Assembly: GCA_938039145.1 (NCBI GenBank)
Contig: CALHVG010000050.1
Coordinates: forward strand, 65,085 to 129,084
DNA: 64,000 nucleotides
DNA from: an uncultured Treponema sp.
Lineage (GTDB): Bacteria > Spirochaetota > Spirochaetia > Treponematales > Treponemataceae
Reading direction: 5' to 3'
Position numbers and translations under genes: made by a program. The notes under the pieces are model-generated. The model did not search any database and was not told the DNA's origin. It saw only the letters and a program-made list of their open reading frames with translations. This document shows, piece after piece, positions 27,138 to 36,120 of this stretch; the stretch's first letter is position 1, and every line of letters starts with the position of its first letter.

Positions 27138-27473
27138 AAAATCTGCAAACGCAAAAATCAAACGCCGGCGGTTCAAGACAGATACAAAACGAACGACAAA
27201 TGGAAGGCGGACATCAACACAATGAACGAACATTCCGCCGTAAAAACGGAATTTTGCTGAATTTTTTAAGCACGCCGGAAGACGCCGCCCTTCCCTACCC
27301 CCAAAAAAATCACCGCAAGACTGAACCGAAATTTCATGAATCTTGAAAAAAATCTAAATTTCGTAAGGCGTATGAATTTTCGACCGGGGAACTCAGGTTC
27401 TTGACGAAAAAGTAATTCTAAGAAACCGCTTCATAATAAAGGCGCAAAAAAAATCCGCGCGGTTCGGAAAAAT
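27138..27473. other. Intergenic region after the galactanase gene
   Basis: No gene seen. ATTCCG and CGGAAT around 27228-27250 form a short hairpin before a T-rich stretch and may end the GH53 transcript. The rest is AT-rich without clear repeats. Confidence 0.4.
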
Positions 27474-28340
27474 CTAATTCTCCAAACTTTTCCAGGCATT
27501 TATAAATTCAAGCATGAACTGCTGAACGTTGCCAAAATATTTTTCCTGAAACATAACGGCAGGAAGTCCTACATATCGAAAATGCCAGCTTTCCCAACGA
27601 TAGCCGGTTACATCTTCATAACCGTTCGGAAAACTCAAACTCCAGCCGTACTTTGCCGCATTTTCCGCCGCCCACTTACCTGCCCCGGTTTCCGCAAATT
27701 CGTCTTCTATAGGGGCAAAATCCAACACAAGCCCAAGCTGATGCTGACTTGTTCCGGGCCGGGAACTTTCACGTTCCGCCTCTTCAAGCCCGTCAATCCG
27801 CACCCAATAATCAAAAAGATTTTTCTGATATTCGTAAGAACGGTATGTCGAACCGATCGTAAGCGTTACCCCGCCAGCTTTTGCAGCCGCCGCCAAACGA
27901 TTCAACGCGTCGTACGCCTCTTTACGAAGGCTGAGCGTGTTTTTTGTTATTGCGTACAAATCGTTTTTTTTGAGCGGAATCATATTCTTGGGAACATAAT
28001 TTTCGGGCAGAAAATTCTTTTTATCCACAAGAAAAAACGGACTTATGTCGCCGGAAGAAAAATCCTTTTCAGATTCCAGAACTTTGCGTAAATCGTCAAG
28101 AAAAATCCCTTCTTCGCCCGCAGGAATCGAAAACGTCGCCTTAAATCTTTTACTCATACTTGAAAGAACCGAATTGAGTTTTTCTAATTCGGGATTAGCC
28201 GCCGTATTTTCCGCGCGGAACGAAGCCGCCGGCGCAGAGCCGGAACCGTTTTTCCCGAATGCTTTTGAACAACCCGAAATATTTGCAAAAATAATTGCGT
28301 ACAAAATAAAATTCTTCAAAAAATAAACGATTTTCTTCAT
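27474..28340 (-). CDS. M15B D-Ala-D-Ala carboxypeptidase (VanY/DacB-like), lipoprotein
   Basis: 288 residues. Lipobox ISGC follows a hydrophobic signal, so it acts on peptidoglycan in the periplasm. The zinc LAS fold is seen in TIGSTYRSYEYQ, SQHQLGLVLDFAP (SxHxxGxAxD-type with His and Asp ligands) and WESWHFRYVG (catalytic Glu and third ligand His). It trims the terminal D-Ala of stem peptides. The family position of Ala in SxHxxGxAxD is Val here, a mild change. GGAGG lies 5 nt before the ATG. It stands next to a small unrelated gene. Confidence 0.9.
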   Translation of the reverse strand: MKKIVYFLKNFILYAIIFANISGCSKAFGKNGSGSAPAASFRAENTAANPELEKLNSVLSSMSKRFKATFSIPAGEEGIFLDDLRKVLESEKDFSSGDISPFFLVDKKNFLPENYVPKNMIPLKKNDLYAITKNTLSLRKEAYDALNRLAAAAKAGGVTLTIGSTYRSYEYQKNLFDYWVRIDGLEEAERESSRPGTSQHQLGLVLDFAPIEDEFAETGAGKWAAENAAKYGWSLSFPNGYEDVTGYRWESWHFRYVGLPAVMFQEKYFGNVQQFMLEFINAWKSLEN

Positions 28341-28364
28341 TTTTCCTCCAAGTTTACAATTTCA

Positions 28365-28811
28365 CTAAATTTTAGCGCCGATTTTTTTTTGCCAAGCGTC
28401 CAAAGTATTTTTGCAAGATTCCAGTTCCGCCGTCAAAATATTCAGTTTTTCCCGAAAAACCGCCTCATCCTCGGCGCTTACGGAAATGCGAACCTTGCTT
28501 TCAAGCTCCGGGATTTCCTGATTTTCAAGGGAAAAAATGCGCCGCCTTGCGTCTGTAATAATTTTCGGCGGACGTCCGCCTTTTTTTCCGTTTTCCTTGC
28601 TGGCAATTCTTTTTGCCCTGCTGGTAGATTTTCCGTTATACGAATAAAGCGAATCTATCCAAAAACGCAAATCCTTTAATTTTCTGCCGATTTCAAGCCC
28701 GATTCCTTCAAGTTCCCCGTTCCGACTTTCTTGGGAAATTTCAAAAATTCTTGAAGATTGCAGCTCAAGCTCGGAAATCGTCCTGTAAATTGCGTCCGTT
28801 TTCTTGCTCAT
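28365..28811 (-). CDS. Hypothetical coiled-coil protein with a GRPPK basic motif
   Basis: 148 residues, strongly helical and charged, with two coiled-coil-like halves (ELELQSSRIFEISQES and EKLNILTAELESCKNTL) around a basic KENGKKGGRPPK segment resembling an AT-hook. DNA binding is therefore possible but unproven. No family recognised. It ends 24 bp before the start region of the carboxypeptidase gene on the same strand. No ribosome site of good quality precedes the ATG. Confidence 0.5.
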   Translation of the reverse strand: MSKKTDAIYRTISELELQSSRIFEISQESRNGELEGIGLEIGRKLKDLRFWIDSLYSYNGKSTSRAKRIASKENGKKGGRPPKIITDARRRIFSLENQEIPELESKVRISVSAEDEAVFREKLNILTAELESCKNTLDAWQKKIGAKI

Positions 28812-28898
28812 AGGCTACATTAACCCAAAATTTTAGGTATTTCAATCGCTATTGAAAAAAGTAAATTCGCCCGAACGCGTCCACGGGCTAAAGTCAGT

Positions 28899-28927
28899 TT
28901 GAACAGAACAGGAAAAAATGCTAGTAT
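28899..28927 (+). promoter_or_regulatory. Predicted promoter of a nearly leaderless permease transcript
   Basis: TTGAAC (28899-28904), a 17-bp spacer and TGCTAGTAT with -10 at 28922-28927. The ATG at 28940 is only 12 nt past the -10, and no ribosome site lies between. Confidence 0.5.
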
Positions 28928-28939
28928 TTTCAGACTGCT

Positions 28940-30145
28940 ATGAAATTTCTTGACAAACTTCCCATAAAAAATATTTTTGCAAGGTCGGGACGCAGTGTTT
29001 CGCTGCTTGTTTTTTCGGTTCTTCTTGCAATCACAACTTTCGGCGGTTCTCTTATCGTCGAAAGCCTTAAAAACGGACTTAAAAATCTTGAAAATCGGCT
29101 CGGTGCGGATATTTTGATTGTCCCCTACGAAGCAAGAACAAAAGAGACAATCGAAAATCTTCTTTTGAACGGAAACCGAACGACGTTCTATATGCCGTCA
29201 AAATATCTGGAAATTCTTTCAAAAATCGACGGAATCCAAAAAATTTCGCCGCAGATTTTTCTGTCTTCGCTTAGCGCAGGATGCTGCTCCGTTACGCTTC
29301 AGCTTATCGGTTTTGACCCGGAAACGGATTTCACCGTTCAGCCTTGGGCGGCGGAAACTTACAAAGGCAAACTGAAAGACGGCGAAATTCTTGTAGGAAG
29401 CCGGGTAACGGTTCCCGAAAACGAAACGCTTATGTTCTACGGAATACCTTGCCACGTTGCAGGGCAACTGAAACATACGGGGTCAGGACTTGACAACGCC
29501 GTCTATATGAATCTGAACACAATAAAACAAATGGTAAAAAAAGCGTCCGAAATGCCGCATTCCCCCACCGGAAAAGTGGATGCGGAAAATACAATTTCTT
29601 CGCTGATGATAAAAGTTTCAGACGGCTATTCCGTAAAAGACATTGCCGGCTATATAAACATCCACCAAAGAAAAATCCGTGCGGTTACGGCAAAAAGTAT
29701 GACCAGCGACGTTTCGGATTCGCTTAGCGGAATTACAAAAATTGTCAAAGTTCTGATTGTTGTTATGTGGATTCTTTGCGTAACAATGATGATGATAGTT
29801 TTTTCGATGATAATGAACGAGCGGAAAAAAGAATTTGCAATTCTGCGGATGGTCGGGGTATCCGAAAAACGGCTCGCCTCTCTTATCGTGTCGGAAAGTG
29901 TAATTCTAGGCGTTTCAGGCGGAATAATCGGAATCGCCACCGTAATGCTTTTCGGGATTTCGTTCAAAAATCTGATTCAGGAAAGTCTTGGACTTCCGTA
30001 CTTGATGCCGGAAATTGTAAAAATTACAATCCTTTGCGTGATGACGCTCGTAATTTCCGCCGCAAGCGCAGCCGCCGCCTCTGCAATGTCCGCAATAAAA
30101 ATAAGCCGCCAAGACACGGGGCTTATCCTAAGAGACGAAAATTAA
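28940..30145 (+). CDS. FtsX/MacB-type ABC transporter permease
   Basis: 401 residues. One N-terminal helix (VSLLVFSVLLAITTFGGSLI), a periplasmic MacB-like domain of about 220 residues (LGADILIVPYEA), and three C-terminal helices with the coupling segment NERKKEFAILRMVGVSEKR. Proteins of this type move substrates by mechanotransmission rather than a classical channel; the substrate is unknown. The next gene, 12 bp downstream, is its ATPase. It faces the iron-linked permease operon on the other strand and could belong to the same process. See the leaderless promoter entry. Confidence 0.82.
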   Translation: MKFLDKLPIKNIFARSGRSVSLLVFSVLLAITTFGGSLIVESLKNGLKNLENRLGADILIVPYEARTKETIENLLLNGNRTTFYMPSKYLEILSKIDGIQKISPQIFLSSLSAGCCSVTLQLIGFDPETDFTVQPWAAETYKGKLKDGEILVGSRVTVPENETLMFYGIPCHVAGQLKHTGSGLDNAVYMNLNTIKQMVKKASEMPHSPTGKVDAENTISSLMIKVSDGYSVKDIAGYINIHQRKIRAVTAKSMTSDVSDSLSGITKIVKVLIVVMWILCVTMMMIVFSMIMNERKKEFAILRMVGVSEKRLASLIVSESVILGVSGGIIGIATVMLFGISFKNLIQESLGLPYLMPEIVKITILCVMTLVISAASAAAASAMSAIKISRQDTGLILRDEN

Positions 30146-30157
30146 AGGGGAACAAAA

Positions 30158-30859
30158 ATGCTTTTAAGCGCCGAAAAAATTTCCAAGCAATATATGCGCC
30201 GCACAAAAAACTCAAATTATTTCTACGCCTTACAAGAAACAGATTTTTCGCTAAATCAGGGAACGCTTATCGAAATCGTGGGGCGTTCGGGTAGCGGAAA
30301 AAGCACGCTGCTCGGAATGATGAGCGGAATGCTGAATCCTACCGCGGGACGAGTTCTTCTAAAAACCGGCGAATCTGACGAAAATCCCAAAGATATTTAC
30401 AAAATGAACGACGCATCGCTTTCAAAATTCCGGAACAAAATTTTCGGCGTGATTCCTCAAGTGCAAAGCGGACTGAACGCTCTTTCCGTGGTCGAAAATG
30501 TGATGCTACCCGCCCTGATTTACGGCGAAGAAAAACCAGAAATAAAAGAACGCGCCGTTCAGCTTCTTCAAAAAGTCGGAATTGAAAATCTGCAAAACGA
30601 ACAGCCGAACAGCCTTAGCGGCGGAGAGCTGCGCCGAATGTCAATAGCCCGTTCGCTGATAAACTCTCCCTCATTCATTTTTGCGGACGAGCCCACAGGC
30701 GACCTGGATGACGAAAACACGCACAACGTTCTTTCTCTGCTGAAAAAAATCGCAAAAGAAGAAAACGTCGGAATCCTTCTTGTAACCCATGAAACCGATG
30801 CCGCAAAATATGCGGACAAAATCTACAGAATGACAGGCGGCGAATTAAAAATCAGTTAA
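30158..30859 (+). CDS. ABC transporter ATP-binding protein (MacB/LolD type)
   Basis: 233 residues, a single ABC cassette. Walker A GRSGSGKST, signature LSGGELRRMSIARSL, Walker B FIFADEPTGDLDD and switch His in LLVTHETD are all present. The GDLDDEN sequence is typical of the LolD/MacB branch. It pairs with the permease 12 bp upstream. Its last 8 bp overlap the convergent ATPase gene of the iron-linked operon. Confidence 0.9.
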   Translation: MLLSAEKISKQYMRRTKNSNYFYALQETDFSLNQGTLIEIVGRSGSGKSTLLGMMSGMLNPTAGRVLLKTGESDENPKDIYKMNDASLSKFRNKIFGVIPQVQSGLNALSVVENVMLPALIYGEEKPEIKERAVQLLQKVGIENLQNEQPNSLSGGELRRMSIARSLINSPSFIFADEPTGDLDDENTHNVLSLLKKIAKEENVGILLVTHETDAAKYADKIYRMTGGELKIS

Positions 30860-31529
30860 AATGCCCGTCCCTGATTTCTTTGTGGAATTTTCCATGTTCC
30901 AGAACGATTGTCCTTTCCGCATATCGGGCAACTTCCGGAGCGTGGGTAACAACGATGATTGTTTTTCCTTCCGCGTGAAGTTTCTTGAAAATGTCTATTA
31001 CAATGTTCTCGTTCGCTTCATCAAGATTGCCGGTCGGTTCGTCCGCAAGAATTATCGCAGGATGATTTATCAATGCCCGCGCAATGCATACGCGCTGCTG
31101 TTCCCCGCCCGACAATTGATGAGGAAGATGCTTTGCCCTCTCTTTGAGACCGACGAGTTCAAGCATTTCCATAGCTTCCTGCTCGTCGGGAAGGCTGTGG
31201 TAATACTGACTTACCATAACGTTTTCGATTGCCGTAAGATAGTTCACAAGATGGAACTGCTGGAATACAAGTCCGATTTTGTCACGCCGTATATTCGTCA
31301 AATCCTTGGAGCTTTGTTTTGCGATGTTAACGCCGTCCAAAATCACCTCTCCGCTGGTGGGCTTATCCATGCAGCTTACAATGTTGAGCATGGTCGATTT
31401 TCCGGAACCGGAAGGCCCCATTATGGCAACCCATTCGCCTTTTTCAACATTCAGACTGACGTTTTTCAACGCTTCCACCGTTCCGCCGCTGTAAATTTTT
31501 GATATATTTTTCACCTCAAGCAATGCCAT
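30852..31529 (-). CDS. ABC transporter ATP-binding protein of the iron-linked operon
   Basis: 225 residues. Walker A GPSGSGKST, signature LSGGEQQRVCIARAL, Walker B IILADEPTGNLDE and HAPEVARYAER with the switch His. It is the last gene of the minus-strand cluster ftr1-tpd-DUF2318-permease-permease-ATPase, the same order as Campylobacter jejuni Cj1658-Cj1663, so it most likely powers that transporter (inference). Its leader carries two hairpins (31543-31575 and 31580-31601) before the AGGAG site. Confidence 0.9.
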   Translation of the reverse strand: MALLEVKNISKIYSGGTVEALKNVSLNVEKGEWVAIMGPSGSGKSTMLNIVSCMDKPTSGEVILDGVNIAKQSSKDLTNIRRDKIGLVFQQFHLVNYLTAIENVMVSQYYHSLPDEQEAMEMLELVGLKERAKHLPHQLSGGEQQRVCIARALINHPAIILADEPTGNLDEANENIVIDIFKKLHAEGKTIIVVTHAPEVARYAERTIVLEHGKFHKEIRDGHFN

Positions 31530-31542
31530 TTTCCACTCCTAT

Positions 31543-31601
31543 AAAAAGTCAAGAATCGGCTTTCGATTGACTTTTACGCACGTTCGTCTAAGTAAGAACG
31601 T
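31543..31601 (-). promoter_or_regulatory. Structured leader between permease and ATPase genes
   Basis: AAAAGTCAA (31544-31552)/TTGACTTTT (31567-31575) and ACGTTC (31580-31585)/GAACGT (31596-31601) form two stems in the 141-bp gap upstream of the ATPase ribosome site. They may be a processing site or weak terminator. Confidence 0.4.
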
Positions 31602-31670
31602 ACACATAATATTCAAGTCTGCGACACGCAAACTTACTCCTACAAATTTTTATAAAGCCCGCAAAACGTG

Positions 31671-32804
31671 CTATTCGCCTCGCAAAACCAACGCCGGATC
31701 AACATCGGCTGCGCTCCGAACCGGTATCACGCAGGCAAGTGCCGTTACCAAAATCGAAACGGCAACGGACAACGGAACTATAAACCAATTGAACGAAATG
31801 CTTCGGGTAAACACGTTCATGCTGACCGCTTCCGCAAAAAAATACCCCAGCACCACGCCCAGTGCGCCTCCCAATGCGCCAAGAAACAGCCCTTCACCAA
31901 GGAATTCCCACACGATTTCCCTGTTGGAAGCCCCAAGCGCTTTTTTAAGACCGATTTCCCGCCTCCGCTCCGTAACAACAGCCATCATCGTTGTTGCAAC
32001 GCAAACCATCGTCAATATAAGAACGATTATCGTTACAATGTAGACCAACGCTTGCAGTTTTCCGAGCACCGCTCCTTCAGACTGCGTAACCCGCTTTACA
32101 AGGCGCGCGGCTATTTCCGGCACGTTCATAGAAATTTCGTCGGAAATAGCTTTAAGTTCCTCGCCCCCTGCGGAAACCGAACATTCAACAACATCTACAA
32201 GCCCGGAAGAGCCGGTCAGATTTTCCAAGTCGCTCATGCTCATGTAAATGCATTCTTCTTCGCTTCCGCCGGTCTGCAAAATCCCCGAAACCTTGAATCT
32301 TTTGTCGAATTTATTTCCCGACGAGTCCACACCGTGCGCAAGAAATTCCCTGCCTGCCGAAAGCCCCGTGATTTCCGCAACGCTCTGGCCAATCAGCGCT
32401 TCGCCTTGTTCCGCCGGATACGAACCGGAAACAAACCAATACGGACTTGTATTTTTGAGTTCGCTGAAATCCGTTCCCGCCGCCACGAACGGCTGTTCGT
32501 TCACTCGGACATTTTGATATTTCAGCGGGGTAACGCCGACAACGGAATCCTTCGGAAAATATTTTTCGGCGCGGCGCAAAGCGTCAGTCGAAAAACTTTC
32601 CGTTCCCGAAGACACTAAAAGAATGTTCGCCCCATAGGAACGCAATTCTTTTCCCATCTGCCGGGGCACGTCGTAATAAATTGTAACAAGGCCGCTAAGA
32701 ACCGTAGAACCGATGGCAATCGCAAGCAAAGCCGTGAGCATCCTGCTTCTGCGGCGCACAAGCGAACCGGTTATCATTTTCAGATAAAAATTTGTCTTTG
32801 TCAT
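31671..32804 (-). CDS. FtsX-type ABC permease of the iron-linked operon (second permease)
   Basis: 377 residues. N-terminal helix (MLTALLAIAIGSTVLSGLV), periplasmic domain, and C-terminal helices with TERRREIGLKKALGASNREI, the coupling-helix motif of FtsX/MacB permeases. It starts 15 bp after the other permease of the operon. In the Campylobacter counterpart two such permeases and one ATPase accompany FTR1 and P19 and are needed for iron uptake; the direct cargo is not established. Ends with VDPALVLRGE, a typical FtsX tail. Confidence 0.88.
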   Translation of the reverse strand: MTKTNFYLKMITGSLVRRRSRMLTALLAIAIGSTVLSGLVTIYYDVPRQMGKELRSYGANILLVSSGTESFSTDALRRAEKYFPKDSVVGVTPLKYQNVRVNEQPFVAAGTDFSELKNTSPYWFVSGSYPAEQGEALIGQSVAEITGLSAGREFLAHGVDSSGNKFDKRFKVSGILQTGGSEEECIYMSMSDLENLTGSSGLVDVVECSVSAGGEELKAISDEISMNVPEIAARLVKRVTQSEGAVLGKLQALVYIVTIIVLILTMVCVATTMMAVVTERRREIGLKKALGASNREIVWEFLGEGLFLGALGGALGVVLGYFFAEAVSMNVFTRSISFNWFIVPLSVAVSILVTALACVIPVRSAADVDPALVLRGE

Positions 32805-32819
32805 AAAATCTCAACACCT

Positions 32820-34091
32820 CTAACGCCCATGCAGAACCTCCGCCGGTTCAAGCGCAAGAATCATGCGGATAGAAGGAACGCTTCCAAGCAGCGTAACAAG
32901 GAAAATCAATATCGCCACCAAAGGAATCACAACGGGTGTAACGGCAATTGCGGAACCGAACACCGTCCGTCCGATTATTTGGGCAAATCCGCAACCGGCA
33001 AAATACCCCACCAATCCGCCCAAAATTGCAGTTATTATTATTTCAGTAAGCACAAGCCAAGCGACAGGCGTATCGTGAGCTCCAATCGCCTTCAAAAGTC
33101 CTATCTCTTTGCTGCGCTCCATCACGCTCGCCGTAACCAAATTTGAAATTCCAAGAGCAGACGCAATCAGGCTCAAAACCGTAATCAGAAGCATCAAAAG
33201 CTGGGTCTTCCCCAATATCGCGCCCTCGCTTTCGGCAACCTGCCGAACGGGCTTTGCAACCGCATTGCTTATAACTTCCTGAATCTGATAACAAATCGAA
33301 GAAACGTATGCGGTGCAGTACCAAGTTTCACGCTCTGCATTGGTAAGACTTTCGGGATTCTGCGCCGCCCTTCTTGCAAGCTCGTTATCGGGACTTGTAA
33401 GCGCACTCACCTCGATAGAATTTATAAGTCCGTCTTTTCCCGCCAACGCCTGAACATCGTGCAGGTTCATAAAAATCCTTGAATCCTCTTCTCCGCCGCC
33501 GTCAAAAATGCTTTTAACAACAAAAGTCCGCGATTCGGCGTTTCCTTTCAAAAAAATGGAATCGCCCGCATTCAAGTTCAGTTCTTCGGCAAGTTCCCTT
33601 CCGACCATCACTGAATCCTTGTCCGAATCCCTAAGCCACGAACCGCCAGTTACGTGCCACCAACTTTTCATGCTTATCATTCCGGTATCAAGTTCCTCGC
33701 CCGTGGGAAGCGAAAGATGATGATTGAACCACGTTCCTGTAACGCCCACTTTTTTTCCGGCGATAAACACATCCGCTTCAAGATAAGGCGCATAATCAAC
33801 AATATTGAACGCCCAAAAAATCGTCTTGATTTTTCCAAGCTCGTCTTCCCTAAGAAATTTCTCGCTTCCGCCGTCCACGCCGTAAATATCGCTCAAAAGA
33901 CTTGCCGTCTGCGGAACAACTCTAATGTTCGCGCCGTAGGTTTTAAGCTCATGATTTACCTTGTCGCCCACCCCGAACATGACGTTCAGCATGGCTGTGG
34001 CAAGGCTTGCGCCCAACGCAATTGTAAACGCAATCATCGCCATTTTGCCTTTCTGCCGACTGAACGATTGAAAAACCATTCTCCAAAACAT
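32820..34091 (-). CDS. FtsX-type ABC permease of the iron-linked operon (first permease)
   Basis: 423 residues from ATG 34091 (AGGAGG 8 nt upstream). A longer open frame to 34289 lies within the preceding gene and is not family-like. It has the N-terminal helix (MIAFTIALGASLATAMLNVM), the periplasmic domain with YGANIRVVPQTASLL, and C-terminal helices with ERSKEIGLLKAIGAHD. The ATG overlaps the stop of the DUF2318 gene by one base (TGATG), showing translational coupling with it. Confidence 0.88.
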   Translation of the reverse strand: MFWRMVFQSFSRQKGKMAMIAFTIALGASLATAMLNVMFGVGDKVNHELKTYGANIRVVPQTASLLSDIYGVDGGSEKFLREDELGKIKTIFWAFNIVDYAPYLEADVFIAGKKVGVTGTWFNHHLSLPTGEELDTGMISMKSWWHVTGGSWLRDSDKDSVMVGRELAEELNLNAGDSIFLKGNAESRTFVVKSIFDGGGEEDSRIFMNLHDVQALAGKDGLINSIEVSALTSPDNELARRAAQNPESLTNAERETWYCTAYVSSICYQIQEVISNAVAKPVRQVAESEGAILGKTQLLMLLITVLSLIASALGISNLVTASVMERSKEIGLLKAIGAHDTPVAWLVLTEIIITAILGGLVGYFAGCGFAQIIGRTVFGSAIAVTPVVIPLVAILIFLVTLLGSVPSIRMILALEPAEVLHGR

Positions 34092-35347
34092 CAGCGGAAC
34101 CTCCTCTTTTCGACTTCCAAATCTTTGATGTTGATTCGGATTTCTCCGTCTTCGATTACATACGGCAGCGGAATCGGGTTGCAGCCGCCCTTGAATCCGA
34201 TTGTGTTTATGTTCATCACAACGTCGCAAAGTTTGCAGATAACCTGATTTCCTTTCTGATAATAACCCGTTGCGCCGCAAATCTCGCAAGCGTCAAATCC
34301 GATTCCGAAGGCAAAAGCGTTTTTCTGAATTATGATGAACCTGATTCCGACATCGTCGGGGGTTTTGTATTCAAATCTGTGCAAATTCCCGTCGGAAACC
34401 CGCTCAACCGGAACCGAAACAATGTCTCCGTTAAGCGCAAACGATTCCGCCGCGGAAAGCCGAACTTCCTTTTTGCTGATTTTTTGAAGAGCCGTAAGAT
34501 TCACAACGGAAAGCGCGCCCACAAAAAAAAGCGCAAAAACCCATCGCCGCTGATTTCTGCATTTAGCACGGATTTTTCTGTGTTCCGCAGGATTTGAATA
34601 CGGCTCGACATTGTGAAAACTCTTGTAAAAAAGAACAAAAGCAATAACAAGCAGAACCGCAAAAACTGCAAACAAAAAAAGATTTCCGTGGTTCGAAAAA
34701 AAACGGTTCATGTTCCGAAAATTCCGGCTCAATCTTATCCACCTTCGGATAAGCAGCTGATTTATGATGTACGGAAACACAACAAGAAAATTCATCGCAA
34801 AAACGAAAATCGAAAAAATCCTCGTATATCCAACGGAAAGATTTGCAAGAATTTTGAAAACGCAAAGCACCGAAAGGAACACAAGCAGAATGCCGAAGCA
34901 AAAACCAATCAGCTTAAAAAGATAATCCGTGCTGAAAACACTCTGCCCTTTTATCAAAAAATGGAACGGATAAAGTAAATCCGTCGGAAGGTAATATATC
35001 AAAAGGCTCGCCGAAAGAAGCAAACCTGTTACATTCAAAACGATATTGCTGATTTTAGGATTTTTTTTGCGAAGAATCCCAAAATTGAATAAAACGTAAA
35101 TCAAAGCCGAAACAAGAAGAATTCCGCCAAGATAAAGATTGAAAATCAATATCTTCTTGTCTCTTACAAGATAAAAATGCCTTATAACGGCAACTGCAAC
35201 CGCGCCAAAAAGACCCGCAATGCTGCCGAACATGACCGCTCGCTTCTGATTTTTTACATCAAAAAGCGACATAAATGCCAAAATCATGGCAAAAACAATT
35301 CCGGGGACGGACAAATCCCGGACAACCCAAACAAAATATTTAAGCAT
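34091..35347 (-). CDS. DUF2318 membrane protein with Cys-rich domain
   Basis: 418 residues. About nine hydrophobic segments occupy residues 10-300. The C-terminal extracytoplasmic DUF2318 domain contains DACEICGATGYYQKG, ICKLCDVVMNINTIG and FKGGCNPIPLPY, i.e. two CxxC pairs plus one Cys, suited to bind an iron-sulfur cluster or haem-free metal. It is the counterpart of Cj1660 in the Campylobacter ftr1-p19 locus and probably handles electrons or metal for the iron uptake system (inference). Coupled to the following permease gene. An upstream terminator separates it from tpd. Confidence 0.85.
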   Translation of the reverse strand: MLKYFVWVVRDLSVPGIVFAMILAFMSLFDVKNQKRAVMFGSIAGLFGAVAVAVIRHFYLVRDKKILIFNLYLGGILLVSALIYVLFNFGILRKKNPKISNIVLNVTGLLLSASLLIYYLPTDLLYPFHFLIKGQSVFSTDYLFKLIGFCFGILLVFLSVLCVFKILANLSVGYTRIFSIFVFAMNFLVVFPYIINQLLIRRWIRLSRNFRNMNRFFSNHGNLFLFAVFAVLLVIAFVLFYKSFHNVEPYSNPAEHRKIRAKCRNQRRWVFALFFVGALSVVNLTALQKISKKEVRLSAAESFALNGDIVSVPVERVSDGNLHRFEYKTPDDVGIRFIIIQKNAFAFGIGFDACEICGATGYYQKGNQVICKLCDVVMNINTIGFKGGCNPIPLPYVIEDGEIRINIKDLEVEKRRFR

Positions 35348-35385
35348 ATCGACCTATCCGAAGAGAGAAAAACCTCTCCGACACA

Positions 35386-35422
35386 AAAACACGCACTGAA
35401 AGGAACTTCCAATGCGTGTTTT
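35386..35422 (-). terminator. Intra-operon terminator between tpd and the DUF2318 gene
   Basis: AAAACACGCA (35413-35422 on the minus strand) pairs with TGCGTGTTTT over a perfect 10-bp stem with a 17-nt loop. The stem's own U-rich 3' side is followed by TG. It should reduce expression of the downstream membrane genes relative to tpd and ftr1. Confidence 0.65.
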
Positions 35423-35456
35423 CAAAAAGATAGATTCTTGCTATCGGTAAATTAAA

Positions 35457-36062
35457 TTACCAAGCAGGTCCATTCCATTCCCAATCAGACCAAACAACAT
35501 CCAAAGTTTTTGTTGTCCAGTAGTTTGCAAAAGCTCCTGAAACACCGGTAGTTTTGTCGGTGTGAAGAAGGTACCCCTGTTCTTCCGGGCTGTGAATCTT
35601 GAACGTAACAGTATAAGATCCGTTAGGAATCGGCTCGATGTTAGCTCCGTAGTGAGGACCGTCGGAAGCGTTCATGTTCATGAATGTTCCTGATGCGGCA
35701 ACTTTTCCGGTAGCGTTTGACTTGATTTCGTAGTCAACTGTAAGGTATGGAACAAAATCACCGATTCCGTAGCCAAGGTCATTCTCGCCTGCGGAAATGT
35801 CAGCTTCGATATGGAAAGCATAGTCGGCAGCATTGTAAACAGCTCCGTTTCCTGCCATATCTACCGGCTGGAAATAAACGCCGGCTACGTTCAAGAAACC
35901 GATTTCCTGCTCGTCGCCAATGTCGAATTCCTCGAATCCTGTCTCTTCAACGGCAACGTCATCCATAGAAGACATGGAAGACTTGTTATTTACCTTTGAA
36001 CATCCAACAAAAGCAAGGCTGATTGCGCTTGCCAATACAAACAAAGACAATGTCTTTTTCAT
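35457..36062 (-). CDS. tpd: Iron/copper-binding lipoprotein Tpd (P19/Tp34 family)
   Basis: 201 residues from ATG 36062 (AAGGAG, 6 nt). Lipobox AFVGC. The P19 immunoglobulin-like fold shows GVYFQPVDMAGNGAVY, YAFHIEADI, FMNMNASDGPHYGANI and LLHTDKTTGV, which carry the conserved Met and His metal ligands. P19 proteins (Campylobacter P19, Treponema Tp34/Tpd, E. coli FetP) sit in the periplasm and work with FTR1 permeases in high-affinity iron uptake. The gene lies 58 bp after ftr1. Between the signal and the fold is an acidic linker. Confidence 0.92.
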   Translation of the reverse strand: MKKTLSLFVLASAISLAFVGCSKVNNKSSMSSMDDVAVEETGFEEFDIGDEQEIGFLNVAGVYFQPVDMAGNGAVYNAADYAFHIEADISAGENDLGYGIGDFVPYLTVDYEIKSNATGKVAASGTFMNMNASDGPHYGANIEPIPNGSYTVTFKIHSPEEQGYLLHTDKTTGVSGAFANYWTTKTLDVVWSDWEWNGPAW

Positions 36063-36120
36063 AAAAACTCCTTTTAGTTTTTGATAACTAAATTTATAAA
36101 ATCCCACCAAGGGAATTTTC

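Noticed and set aside
34092..34289. 66-residue N-terminal extension of the first iron-operon permease
   Set aside because: The extension is an out-of-frame reading of the DUF2318 gene; a strong AGGAGG site precedes the ATG at 34091.
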